A stretch of 6,263 nucleotides of DNA, taken from the NCBI GenBank assembly GCA_024763185.1, contig JANTFY010000142.1, positions 1 to 6,263 on the forward strand, in the 5' to 3' direction. Both the position numbers and the translations under genes were made by a program. Positions 1 through 6,171 of the stretch are shown here, piece by piece; the first letter of the stretch is position 1, and each line of letters begins with the position of its first letter. Source of the stretch: Gammaproteobacteria bacterium. GTDB lineage: Bacteria > Pseudomonadota > Gammaproteobacteria > GCA-001735895. Under the pieces are notes generated by a model. That model did not search any database. It worked only from the letters and a program-made list of their open reading frames with translations, and was not told the DNA's origin.

Positions 1-548
1 TTACTGCCTCCTCCCCCGCCACTTTCACCGGCACTGCCAGTCGAGGCGATCTGGGTGGCAATCGCCACATCCGACTTGGTGGAACGCGCCATATTCAGGT
101 AATCAACCTTGTAAACGCGCAGGAAAGGCAGGTCCTGTTGAATCACCAGGTTGGGACCATCAATAAAGTAATGCAGGTTGACCTGACGGGAAATGCGTTT
201 GAGGATCTGGGGCAGGGTCTGGTCGATGGCATTGATACTGACATTGCCTTCGATAGCCGGGTCAATATCCAGATTCAGACGTGCATCTCTGGCCAGTGCA
301 AACAGCAATTCCGACGCTGGCAGATCGGTGGCCACTACGGTAAAAGTCTGTAATTTTTTGGCCGGTTTGGGCGCCTCGACGATTGGCACTTGATTAACGA
401 CCGGCGGAATATCCTGTTGAATCGAAGCCGGAACTGGAGCGGGCTCGTCGAGGTGCCCGGCAGCTGCCATACGTTCATCTTTAGGTGGCATGGTTGTCTG
501 GCAGGCTGCTAGGCTGATTAGGGTTGTTATTACGATTAAATATTTCAT
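1..548 (-). CDS. mshL: MSHA pilus secretin MshL, N-terminal part (partial, runs off left edge)
   Basis: This is the first 182 codons of an outer-membrane secretin; the frame is still open at the window edge. The ATG at 548 starts a lipoprotein signal: a short hydrophobic stretch ending in the lipobox L-A-A-C, with the lipidated Cys at residue 16. A Pro-rich linker follows (about 32-65). Residues about 67-130 form an STN/secretin N-terminal domain, including the segment ELLFALARDARLNLDIDP and later VNLHYFIDGPNLVIQQ. The stretch YKVDYLNMARSTKSDVAIA (residues about 146-164) is typical of the MshL/PilQ-like group, and a Gly-Ser-rich loop begins at the edge. As known for the family, MshL multimerises to form the pore through which the MSHA pilus exits. 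The gene lies 35 bases downstream of the mshM-like gene and is probably co-transcribed with it. Upstream of the ATG, AAGGA and GGGA are possible ribosome binding sites, the former at a long spacing. The beta-domain that would confirm the family is outside the window. Confidence 0.88.
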   Translation of the reverse strand, partial: MKYLIVITTLISLAACQTTMPPKDERMAAAGHLDEPAPVPASIQQDIPPVVNQVPIVEAPKPAKKLQTFTVVATDLPASELLFALARDARLNLDIDPAIEGNVSINAIDQTLPQILKRISRQVNLHYFIDGPNLVIQQDLPFLRVYKVDYLNMARSTKSDVAIATQIASTGSAGESGGGGGS

Positions 549-583
549 TGTTTTTCCCAGTCCTTAAACGACCAAATAGGTAA

Positions 584-2194
584 TTACAGCAATGCCTTTT
601 GCATTCGATAGATCGAATGCAGATAAGGCGAATTCATACGCACAGATTCGGGTAATTGCTTCATTTTCATCTGGCCCAACGTGATGGTTGGATATTCATT
701 GTAAAAAACACGATAGATCTGTCTGTTTTTCATATTCACTTCGTAGATGTATGTTTTATCCAGATCCAGTGGCCATTCAGTCTGCAGGTACATTGCCAAT
801 TCTTTTGCCGCGGACTTGTTTCGCATCATGACCTGAATGGAAACGCCCTGTTTGTCAGCTGTTCTCAACCACTGCTTGCTGCTTTCAATTTTCTGCATTA
901 ACCAGTCTTCATAAACAGTCGACTTTTTACTTGAAGAGGCTAATTCAACAGCTTGATTTTCTGCAACTTTATCAAGTTTAGCATCAGATTGTTGAGTTTT
1001 TTTTGAACTGACCGGCATTTCCTCCGCCACAGGTTCAATACCCTCAGTTGGCGCGGTTTCCAGCACCTTTTTTATTCTTTCCCTTTGCTCTGCCTGTTGC
1101 TTGATTTTTTGCGCCACTTGATCCAGTTTATTTTGCCGCTGAAGCGGGACTGTTTGGGCAGGTCGCTGCGCTTTGACCGGCTGCTCTTCCTGCGCTGGCA
1201 GGGCAGCTATCTTGGTCTCAGGCTGCTGATCGAGCGTAATCGAATGATTCGCGTCAGTTGTTTTAAGCATAAAAGGCAGGCTGACTTTGTTTAAATACAA
1301 CGCATAAGCCAGGGCCGCCAAGGTCAACACGCCGAGCACAGCCATCGTCCACGCCCATCTGCGCCCGGAACCGGATGGATGCAACGGCATAAACCCACTG
1401 TCTTTAACTGCATCCAGCAGATGCTTGTGGGTTAATGTATGCGTACTGTCAGCAAACGCAGACAGTAACATCTTGTCGGCCAGAATATTGATGCGACGCA
1501 AAAGCCCCTCGGAATAGATCGCCATTTTTGCAGCCAGCTTGTTATTGATCAGCTCCGGTCCGGTATAACCGACTTCACGCATGCGAAAGTTTAGATAGGT
1601 ATGTATCTGGTCAGGCGTCAAAGGAGACAGCTGAAAATCATGGGTGATGCGTTCGCGTAACTGGCGAATCGAATTATCAGAAAGATTCTGATCGAGTTCG
1701 GGTTGGCCAAATAAAATAATCTGCAGCAGCTTATGCTGATCCGTTTCCAGGTTGGACAACAGCCGGATTTCCTCCAGCGTTTCCAAGGGCATGCCCTGCG
1801 CCTCTTCAACGAATAACACCACCTGCTTGTTTTCTGCATGCTTTTGCAGCAGGTAATTTTGCAACATACTCACCACTTCGTGCTTGGTGGCATGACGCTC
1901 TATATCAAATTTAAGCTCAGCGGCTATGACATAGAGTATATCTTCGGCGGAAACACTGGGATTGGCTATATAGATAATCTCGACACTATCGGGTAGTTCC
2001 AGTTGCAGCATGCGACACAACATGGTTTTGCCACTGCCCACTTCCCCGACCACCTTGATGATCCCCTCACCACGATGTACCGCGTACACCAGCGCCCCGA
2101 GAATATCACCCCGTTGTCCGCCATCATAAAATAACGACGTATCCGGCGTAATCCGGAAAGGCGATCGTTTTAAGCCGAAATATTCTTCATACAT
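584..2194 (-). CDS. mshM: MshM/ExeA-type AAA ATPase with membrane segment and SPOR-like C-terminal domain
   Basis: This 536-residue protein starts MYEEYFGLKRSPFRITPD, the characteristic opening of the ExeA/GspA/MshM family, so the ATG at 2194 is secure although no strong ribosome binding site is seen. The Walker A motif is GEVGSGKT (50-57). Walker B is VVLFVEEAQ (125-133), with Glu130 where most relatives have Asp. The motifs EEIRLLSNLE and ILFGQPEL, followed by an Arg-rich RQLRERI, complete the ATPase domain. A single transmembrane helix lies at about 280-300. A Gln/Lys/Glu-rich, probably disordered linker (about 301-425) leads to a SPOR-like domain (about 450-530: SIQVMM, then YRVFYNEYPTITLGQ and LPESV..NSPYLHSI). 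The predicted layout is a cytoplasmic ATPase and a periplasmic peptidoglycan-binding end. Classical Vibrio MshM, as I recall it, is much shorter and lacks this tail. The role is inferred: assembling or anchoring the secretin in the cell wall, as ExeA does for ExeD. Neighbours are mshL downstream and the response regulator upstream. Confidence 0.85.
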   Translation of the reverse strand: MYEEYFGLKRSPFRITPDTSLFYDGGQRGDILGALVYAVHRGEGIIKVVGEVGSGKTMLCRMLQLELPDSVEIIYIANPSVSAEDILYVIAAELKFDIERHATKHEVVSMLQNYLLQKHAENKQVVLFVEEAQGMPLETLEEIRLLSNLETDQHKLLQIILFGQPELDQNLSDNSIRQLRERITHDFQLSPLTPDQIHTYLNFRMREVGYTGPELINNKLAAKMAIYSEGLLRRINILADKMLLSAFADSTHTLTHKHLLDAVKDSGFMPLHPSGSGRRWAWTMAVLGVLTLAALAYALYLNKVSLPFMLKTTDANHSITLDQQPETKIAALPAQEEQPVKAQRPAQTVPLQRQNKLDQVAQKIKQQAEQRERIKKVLETAPTEGIEPVAEEMPVSSKKTQQSDAKLDKVAENQAVELASSSKKSTVYEDWLMQKIESSKQWLRTADKQGVSIQVMMRNKSAAKELAMYLQTEWPLDLDKTYIYEVNMKNRQIYRVFYNEYPTITLGQMKMKQLPESVRMNSPYLHSIYRMQKALL

Positions 2195-2281
2195 GGTGTA
2201 GGTGCGAGCTGATTACAGTCATAATTTGTACAGTAATATTATGGTTTTATACAGCCTTTAATCGGCTTAATATGATACACA

Positions 2282-3670
2282 TCAAACTTCAGAGCGATCC
2301 AGCCTGCCATACAGGGTAGAACGGTTAACGCCCAGCATATTGGCCGCCTTGCTCATGTTATTTGAATTTTCAGCCAAGGCCAGTTCAATATATTGTTTTT
2401 CTATTCTCTTGAGTTCTTCGTTAAGCTGAAACCCTTCTGACTTCAGTTTGTCACGGTACATCTCTATTTCACCGCTGTCACCCTGGCGTGACTTCATGGC
2501 ATTCATTTCCTGCTCAAGCACATTTTTTTTTACCGTCTGGCCCGGGTACTTGGCCGACAGGCGAATAATAATATTCCTCAACTCCCGCACATTCCCCGGA
2601 AAGTCATACGACTGCCAAAGTGCCTTTGCCTCTTCATCAAAAGTGAAACCCACCAGCTGTTGATCGAGTTGTTTTTGAAAGTGCTGCAGTAAGAGTAATT
2701 GATCTCCTGCCCGGTCTTTCATGGCCGGGACCTGAATGGTCAAAACACTCAGGCGATGAAACAGGTCTTCCCTGAAATGGCCGCTGTAGATAGCCTCCAG
2801 CAGGTTTTTATTACTCGCCGCCAGTACCCGGGCGGTAGCCTTTCGTGGCTGCGTCTCGCCCAGTCGATAGAACTCGCCATTCTCCAGTACGCGCAATAAT
2901 TTAGCCTGCAAGTCGAGCGGCAGATCGGCAATTTCATCCAGAAACAGGGTGCCATTGCCGGCCTCTTCAAAAAAACCGCGCCGACTTTCGGTCGCCCCGG
3001 TAAAAGCGCCCTTGGCATGCCCGAACAACTGGGATTCGAGCAACTCACCATTGAACGCGGCACAATTCAGGGTCAGAAACGGCGAGTCAGCGCGCTGGCT
3101 GCAACTGTGCAGGTTTTGTGCAGTCAATTCCTTGCCACTACCCGAGTCACCCTGTATCAGAACCGGATAGGGAGAGTCGGCCAACTGCTTGATCTGCATC
3201 CTGAGCAATTCCACCGCCGGGCTGCGCCCAACGATACCCTTGATCGGGCGTTGCTCCATGAGCGGATGGGCAGATTCTTCAAGTTGTCGCTTTAGACGAA
3301 CCTTCAATTCAGCCACGTCACAGGGCTTGGCAACAAAATCCACCGCTCCCAGTTTCTTGGCCCCCGCCACGTATTTTTTATCATCCTGGCCGGACAGTAC
3401 CAACACCCGTGTTGAAGGAAAATGCTCGACGATGTATTCGATTAATGCAAAACCCTCATCGGGTTTATGGATATCGGGCGGCAATCCCAGGTCAACCAGC
3501 GCAAGCTGGGGAGGGGCCTGCAGCTGCTCCAGCATTTGAATGCATTGCGGTCGATCCGCGGCAAGGCTGACCTGGTACTCGTCGCTCAACACATACTGCA
3601 GGCTTTCGGCGATAATGACATCATCATCCACCAGCAACAAGGATGGGGCTTGAGGCGACACGGAATTCAT
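2282..3670 (-). CDS. Sigma-54-dependent response regulator (REC-AAA+-Fis HTH), PrsR-like
   Basis: This 462-residue NtrC-type activator has three domains. The receiver domain (about 10-130) has the acidic pocket DDD at 15-17, phospho-acceptor Asp60 in LVDLGLPPD, Ser93 in VLVLSG and Lys115 in AKP, so it should be phosphorylatable. The segment DLGLPPD-x5-EG resembles the receivers of PEP-CTERM-box (PrsR) regulators. The AAA+ domain has Walker A GDSGSGKE (174-181), the sigma-54 contact loop GAFTGA (221-226), Walker B GTLFLDE (240-246) and the arginine motif FREDLFHRL (299-307). The C-terminus ends in a Fis-type helix-turn-helix (AANMLGVNRSTLYGRL). I chose the ATG at 3670; a TTG at 3706 would add 12 residues (NCRDFNSILDR and so on) that do not look like family sequence. 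Neither start has a clear ribosome binding site. No histidine kinase is visible in the window. The gene sits between mshP and mshM, so control of pilus genes is a reasonable inference but is not shown. Confidence 0.92.
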   Translation of the reverse strand: MNSVSPQAPSLLLVDDDVIIAESLQYVLSDEYQVSLAADRPQCIQMLEQLQAPPQLALVDLGLPPDIHKPDEGFALIEYIVEHFPSTRVLVLSGQDDKKYVAGAKKLGAVDFVAKPCDVAELKVRLKRQLEESAHPLMEQRPIKGIVGRSPAVELLRMQIKQLADSPYPVLIQGDSGSGKELTAQNLHSCSQRADSPFLTLNCAAFNGELLESQLFGHAKGAFTGATESRRGFFEEAGNGTLFLDEIADLPLDLQAKLLRVLENGEFYRLGETQPRKATARVLAASNKNLLEAIYSGHFREDLFHRLSVLTIQVPAMKDRAGDQLLLLQHFQKQLDQQLVGFTFDEEAKALWQSYDFPGNVRELRNIIIRLSAKYPGQTVKKNVLEQEMNAMKSRQGDSGEIEMYRDKLKSEGFQLNEELKRIEKQYIELALAENSNNMSKAANMLGVNRSTLYGRLDRSEV

Positions 3671-3677
3671 TCGATCG

Positions 3678-3706
3678 AGTATACTGTTGAAATCTCGACA
3701 ATTCAA
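3678..3706 (-). promoter_or_regulatory. Candidate sigma-70-type promoter of the response regulator gene
   Basis: Read on the minus strand, TTGAAT (3706-3701) and TATACT (3683-3678) are separated by exactly 17 bases, which is a good match to -35 and -10 elements. Transcription would start at about 3671-3670, essentially at the chosen ATG. The mRNA would then be leaderless or nearly so, which fits the absence of a ribosome binding site. The same bases would be coding if the TTG at 3706 were the true start. This is inference from motif match only. Confidence 0.35.
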
Positions 3707-3710
3707 ATAA

Positions 3711-3726
3711 TACTTTAACTAAGTTA
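3711..3726. promoter_or_regulatory. Candidate operator upstream of the response regulator, shared with the pilin/mshC gap
   Basis: The plus-strand sequence TACTTTAACTAA (3711-3722) is identical to 6110-6121 in the divergent pilin/mshC region. Here it runs on into a small perfect palindrome TAACT-A-AGTTA (3716-3726). It lies just upstream of the candidate -35 of the regulator gene, centred about 45 bases before the proposed transcription start, which is a usual place for an activator. The protein that would bind it is unknown. Confidence 0.3.
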
Positions 3727-3805
3727 TAAAAATTATTGATCTATAAGGATTATTTTAACCATCTCTTTATGAAGCCACTGTATAAGGTCACTGTAAGAAA
3801 ATCGT

Positions 3806-4240
3806 CTAGGGCGGCTGATTAGACACGGTCACCCGGATGCGCCGGGACACGTAATCCGGACTCGCATTAGCGCCGGAAGCATAACTGCCCGACGTGGCGG
3901 TGGCGACCAGTTCATAAAAGTTGACCAGGGTGGCACCCTCGGAATGCACTGATGCCGCACAGGTTAAATCGACGGAGAATGCTTGCAGACCTACGCCATC
4001 ACCCGCAAACGTCACTGTTTCCGAAGCGTTACAGGTGCCACTATCAAGAGCGCGGAACACCCCGTATTCCAGAGCAGAACGCGCTGCCTGCATGGCCCTG
4101 GCTCCCTGTATGCTCATTGCCACCGTGGAATGCTGCACAACACTGATATTCACCAGGTAGCTCATCAAACCGGCCAGCACCACGAGCAGGAATATCGCCG
4201 TGATCAGTGTAAAACCGGCCTGCCTGACAAAACGCTTCAT
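3806..4240 (-). CDS. mshP: MSHA minor pilin MshP
   Basis: This 144-residue protein has a type IV prepilin-like N-terminus, MKRFVRQAG|FTLITAIFLLVVLAG, with predicted cleavage after Gly9. The fifth mature residue is Thr14 rather than the usual Glu. The motif (F/L)xTAIFLLVVLA and the absence of Glu5 are typical of MshP and of the PilX-like pilins. The hydrophobic helix spans about 10-30, followed by the amphipathic segment MQAARSALEYG. The C-terminal globular part has two cysteines (70 and 94) that could form a disulfide. Family knowledge places it in the minor pilin complex that primes or caps the pilus; that role is inferred here. The start codon overlaps the mshO stop by four bases (ATGA), indicating translational coupling. 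It is the last gene of the mshCDOP group. The gene expected next, mshQ, is absent at this position. Confidence 0.87.
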   Translation of the reverse strand: MKRFVRQAGFTLITAIFLLVVLAGLMSYLVNISVVQHSTVAMSIQGARAMQAARSALEYGVFRALDSGTCNASETVTFAGDGVGLQAFSVDLTCAASVHSEGATLVNFYELVATATSGSYASGANASPDYVSRRIRVTVSNQPP

Positions 4241-5094
4241 GGCACATTATCCACATGAACCTGGTGCAACAGGCTGACACTTTCATTTTCACTATCCGTC
4301 AGGGTCAACTGCAGGGTCACCAGGCCGCCACGCTGTGAGCTACCGGGCTGGTAACTGATAGAACAGGCCGAAACATCAGTGGCCACCAGCCCGCTGTTGG
4401 CAGAGACTGGAAACGCACCTGCGGTCGCTATTTGGGCAACGGTGTAACCATAACTGTCAAAGCGGTTTAACAACCCCGTGGCCGTATCACAGGTATAACT
4501 GAGCGGCTCATCAACAATAAACAGACGCTGTGTCGGGGACTGATACTGAAACTGGAAAGCACTCATATTGACATGATGCTCACCAGTATCCGTTAAGGTG
4601 ATACCGGCAGGACTGACAATGCCCGGGTTTGGGTTACTAAAGGCCTGCGCATAGATATCTGCCGGATTGGTATTGTATATAACCACCCGGTAATCCGCAT
4701 AATTGCCCGGTACCGTCAAATTGGTAAAACGCCCGAGCACATTGAAATCCGTGTCATCTGCGTTAAAGGTCAACAGGGCGTTCTGGTTGTTATAAGCACC
4801 ACCGATTTCATCCCGATATCGGGCACCATCGACGGTTTCCACCATCTCCAGGGCCCAATCATTGGGGCTATTATCGACCAGGCGGATACTGTTCGGCAGC
4901 GCTCGCCGGATATCCGTGGCAATACGGCGCAAAGCCATCTCAGCCTGATCAACCAGCTGTTGACGGCGTAATTGATCGTTATAGGATTCAATCGGCCGGG
5001 CTATCAACATACCCGCCCCGGCCGCCATGATACCGAGTAACACAATGACCACGATGAGTTCAATCAGGGTAAAACCGTTTTGCGCTGATTTCAT
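4237..5094 (-). CDS. mshO: MSHA minor pilin MshO
   Basis: This 285-residue protein has a canonical class III/type IV signal, MKSAQNG|FTLIELIVVIVLLGIMAAG, with predicted cleavage after Gly7 and the conserved Glu at mature position 5 (Glu12). The segment ...QAEMALRRIATDIRRALPNSIRL (about 50-72) is typical of MshO and the related GspJ/PilW-like large minor pilins. A long beta-rich C-terminal domain follows, with Cys202 and Cys244 as a possible disulfide pair. The protein is expected in the inner membrane and then in the pilus tip complex. The start overlaps the mshD stop by one base (TAATG). AGGA lies about ten bases before the ATG, a usable ribosome binding site. Its place between mshD and mshP matches the conserved C-D-O-P order and supports the name over a type II secretion GspJ. 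Confidence 0.9.
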   Translation of the reverse strand: MKSAQNGFTLIELIVVIVLLGIMAAGAGMLIARPIESYNDQLRRQQLVDQAEMALRRIATDIRRALPNSIRLVDNSPNDWALEMVETVDGARYRDEIGGAYNNQNALLTFNADDTDFNVLGRFTNLTVPGNYADYRVVIYNTNPADIYAQAFSNPNPGIVSPAGITLTDTGEHHVNMSAFQFQYQSPTQRLFIVDEPLSYTCDTATGLLNRFDSYGYTVAQIATAGAFPVSANSGLVATDVSACSISYQPGSSQRGGLVTLQLTLTDSENESVSLLHQVHVDNVP

Positions 5095-5594
5095 TAATAA
5101 TTCGTCCTGAAGCCGGAGATAATCACGTCATCCACCGCCGGGTGTGAAACGGTTAAATCGATACGCAAGGCATTGTTGGACGCCTGGGTAATGACCCCTA
5201 AATCGGCTGCAGAGACGACAACATCGATTGAATAATCTGATAAGGCGGCGATGACAGCATCATTCTGGTCCCTGATAGCACCATCGACCAGCGGATCGTT
5301 ATAGTCCTGCGCATCATTAAAAACCGCCCTGGTTTCGGCGCCTTCTTCTCGGCTGGTTTCCAGCGCACACAGCGGCGGATCTTCACAAAACTGCTTGAGC
5401 TGTATTTCCTCCATGTAGGCCTCGGCAATGGCGATGGCCTGCTGCTGAATCAACGGGTCCGCACTTTTAGCCACGGTACTGATATAAACACCCATAATCG
5501 CGGTGGCGGCAATGCTTAGCACCACGATGGTGATCAGGATTTCCAGTAGGGTAAACCCCCCACATTGATTCGATGACCGAATGCTAGATCGCAT
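5094..5594 (-). CDS. mshD: MSHA minor pilin MshD
   Basis: Starting at the ATG at 5594, this gives 166 residues. The prepilin leader MRSSIRSSNQCGG ends in Gly13, followed by FTLLEILITIVVLSIAATAI, with Glu18 at mature position 5. I prefer this start to upstream ones in the same frame (as far as 5663), which would lie deep inside mshC and give an over-long leader. The motif QQAIAIAEAYMEEIQLKQF followed by closely spaced Cys70 and Cys76 is characteristic of MshD, a GspI/PilV-like minor pilin. The gene overlaps the end of mshC by 11 bases, with only a weak G-rich site (GGGG) before its start, so translation probably depends on coupling to mshC. The predicted role is in the pilus-initiating minor pilin complex in the inner membrane; this is by family analogy. 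Confidence 0.87.
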   Translation of the reverse strand: MRSSIRSSNQCGGFTLLEILITIVVLSIAATAIMGVYISTVAKSADPLIQQQAIAIAEAYMEEIQLKQFCEDPPLCALETSREEGAETRAVFNDAQDYNDPLVDGAIRDQNDAVIAALSDYSIDVVVSAADLGVITQASNNALRIDLTVSHPAVDDVIISGFRTNY

Positions 5595-6048
5595 CGACCA
5601 GCCCCGTATGCTCATAAACCATGAACTGAAAACCGTTGACACTGAACAGGGTATCTCCCGCATCCAGGCCGGTTACATTGGATTGCGGGGTAAAAACAAA
5701 GGTATCCACCGGTGAAATAGTGACATCAGGATTAAAATTTTCATAAGGCCTGGTCCGGTCGGCCGGATTCAGGACATCTCGCGTGTACAGGCCGGTGGTG
5801 CAATCTGTTTGCTGTTGATGCAAGTCATAACCCGTTGCGGTCAAACTAACCTGTACCGTGCAACCTGTACTGATAGCCAGTTTCTGGGCGTAACGCAGCG
5901 CGCTAACCGTGTCATCGTAAAAGCCTTTTATTGCAATCTGATCCGTCGACCCCAGGCGCGATAACGCCACCACGCCCAGTATGGACAGCAGCACAATAAC
6001 CGCAATCAGCTCGATTAATGTAAAACCTGTGTCATTTGTCACTTGCAT
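5584..6048 (-). CDS. mshC: MSHA minor pilin MshC (GspH-like)
   Basis: This 154-residue prepilin has the leader MQVTNDTG, with cleavage after Gly8, then FTLIELIAVIVLLSILGVVA and Glu13 at mature position 5. The segment FYDDTVSALRYAQKLAISTGC (about 43-63) is typical of GspH/FimT-like and MshC pilins, and Cys63 with Cys83 may form a disulfide. It is the first gene of the tightly overlapping mshC-D-O-P set. The ATG at 6048 is the only sensible start, because the leader must be short; the preceding bases are AT-rich with no recognisable ribosome binding site. The gene is transcribed away from the divergent pilin gene across a 123-base gap. The role is that of a minor pilin in assembly initiation, by family knowledge. 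Confidence 0.88.
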   Translation of the reverse strand: MQVTNDTGFTLIELIAVIVLLSILGVVALSRLGSTDQIAIKGFYDDTVSALRYAQKLAISTGCTVQVSLTATGYDLHQQQTDCTTGLYTRDVLNPADRTRPYENFNPDVTISPVDTFVFTPQSNVTGLDAGDTLFSVNGFQFMVYEHTGLVDAI

Positions 6049-6072
6049 TTTATTATTTATAGTCTATTTAAT

Positions 6073-6088
6073 AGTAAAATCATTTACT
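6073..6088. repeat. Small inverted repeat AGTAAA-N4-TTTACT
   Basis: Six-base perfect arms (6073-6078 and 6083-6088) are separated by ATCA-type spacer bases, just upstream of the mshC start. The arms resemble the half-sites of the larger palindrome at 6109-6126. In such AT-rich DNA this could be chance. Confidence 0.3.
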
Positions 6089-6108
6089 TATAACGCAATA
6101 TAGGTATA

Positions 6109-6126
6109 TTACTTTAACTAAAGTAA
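6109..6126. promoter_or_regulatory. Perfect 18-base palindrome, candidate operator
   Basis: TTACTTTA-AC-TAAAGTAA has perfect eight-base arms around a two-base centre. It sits near the middle of the pilin/mshC divergent gap and overlaps the expected -35 regions in both directions. Bases 6110-6121 recur exactly at 3711-3722 upstream of the response regulator gene. A dimeric transcription factor site is the simplest reading; the protein is unknown. It is not followed by a T-run long enough for a convincing terminator, and its position between divergent genes argues against one. Confidence 0.45.
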
Positions 6127-6157
6127 AAAAGATTCTAATTGACTTAATTTATCACCT

Positions 6158-6164
6158 AAAGGGG
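6158..6164 (+). promoter_or_regulatory. Ribosome binding site of the divergent pilin gene
   Basis: AAAGGGG lies seven bases before the ATG at 6172. It is the strongest such site in the window, as expected for an abundant structural subunit; mshC, on the other side of the gap, has none. Confidence 0.7.
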
Positions 6165-6171
6165 TATAGAA

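Larger units (their letters stand above)
6049..6171. promoter_or_regulatory. Divergent promoter region between mshC and the pilin gene
   Basis: This 123-base, very AT-rich gap must carry the promoters for both directions. For the pilin, TCTAAT (6134-6139) is a five-of-six match to a -10 box. For mshC, either TATATT (reverse complement of 6097-6102), or TTGCGT (reverse complement of 6093-6098) with TACTAT (reverse complement of 6071-6076) at 16-base spacing, is possible. The first mshC choice and the pilin -10 each lie 17-18 bases from an arm of the palindrome at 6109-6126, and neither has a good -35, which would suit activator control. I found no TGGCAC-N5-TTGC sigma-54 promoter here on either strand. 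The -10 assignments are tentative. Confidence 0.45.

Noticed and set aside
138..393. Plus-strand open frames opposite mshL
   Set aside because: They lie antisense to a well-supported secretin frame, have no recognisable motifs and no ribosome binding sites.
2253..2267. AGCC-N7-GGCT hairpin as a terminator after the response regulator
   Set aside because: The stem is only four base pairs and no T-run follows on the minus strand.
3671..3706. TTG start at 3706 giving a 474-residue regulator
   Set aside because: The extra residues are unlike family N-termini, no ribosome binding site precedes the TTG, and the region reads better as a promoter; the ATG at 3670 is preferred but not proven.
2448..3718. 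Several plus-strand and alternate minus-strand open frames across the response regulator
   Set aside because: They are shadows of the REC-AAA+-Fis gene, whose motifs are intact throughout; the shadow products look like low-complexity translations of its codons.
5595..5663. Longer mshD starting at 5663
   Set aside because: It would give a leader of more than 30 residues and a 80-base overlap with mshC; the ATG at 5594 gives a normal 13-residue leader.
3806..6048. Type II secretion pseudopilins (GspH-I-J-K) instead of MshC-D-O-P
   Set aside because: The order and folds are parallel, but MshP lacks the large GspK domain, and the mshL and mshM-like neighbours point to the MSHA system.
6049..6171. 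Sigma-54 promoter for mshC or the pilin
   Set aside because: No TGGC/TTGC pair with correct spacing was found by eye on either strand, although a sigma-54 activator is encoded nearby; its targets may be outside the window.
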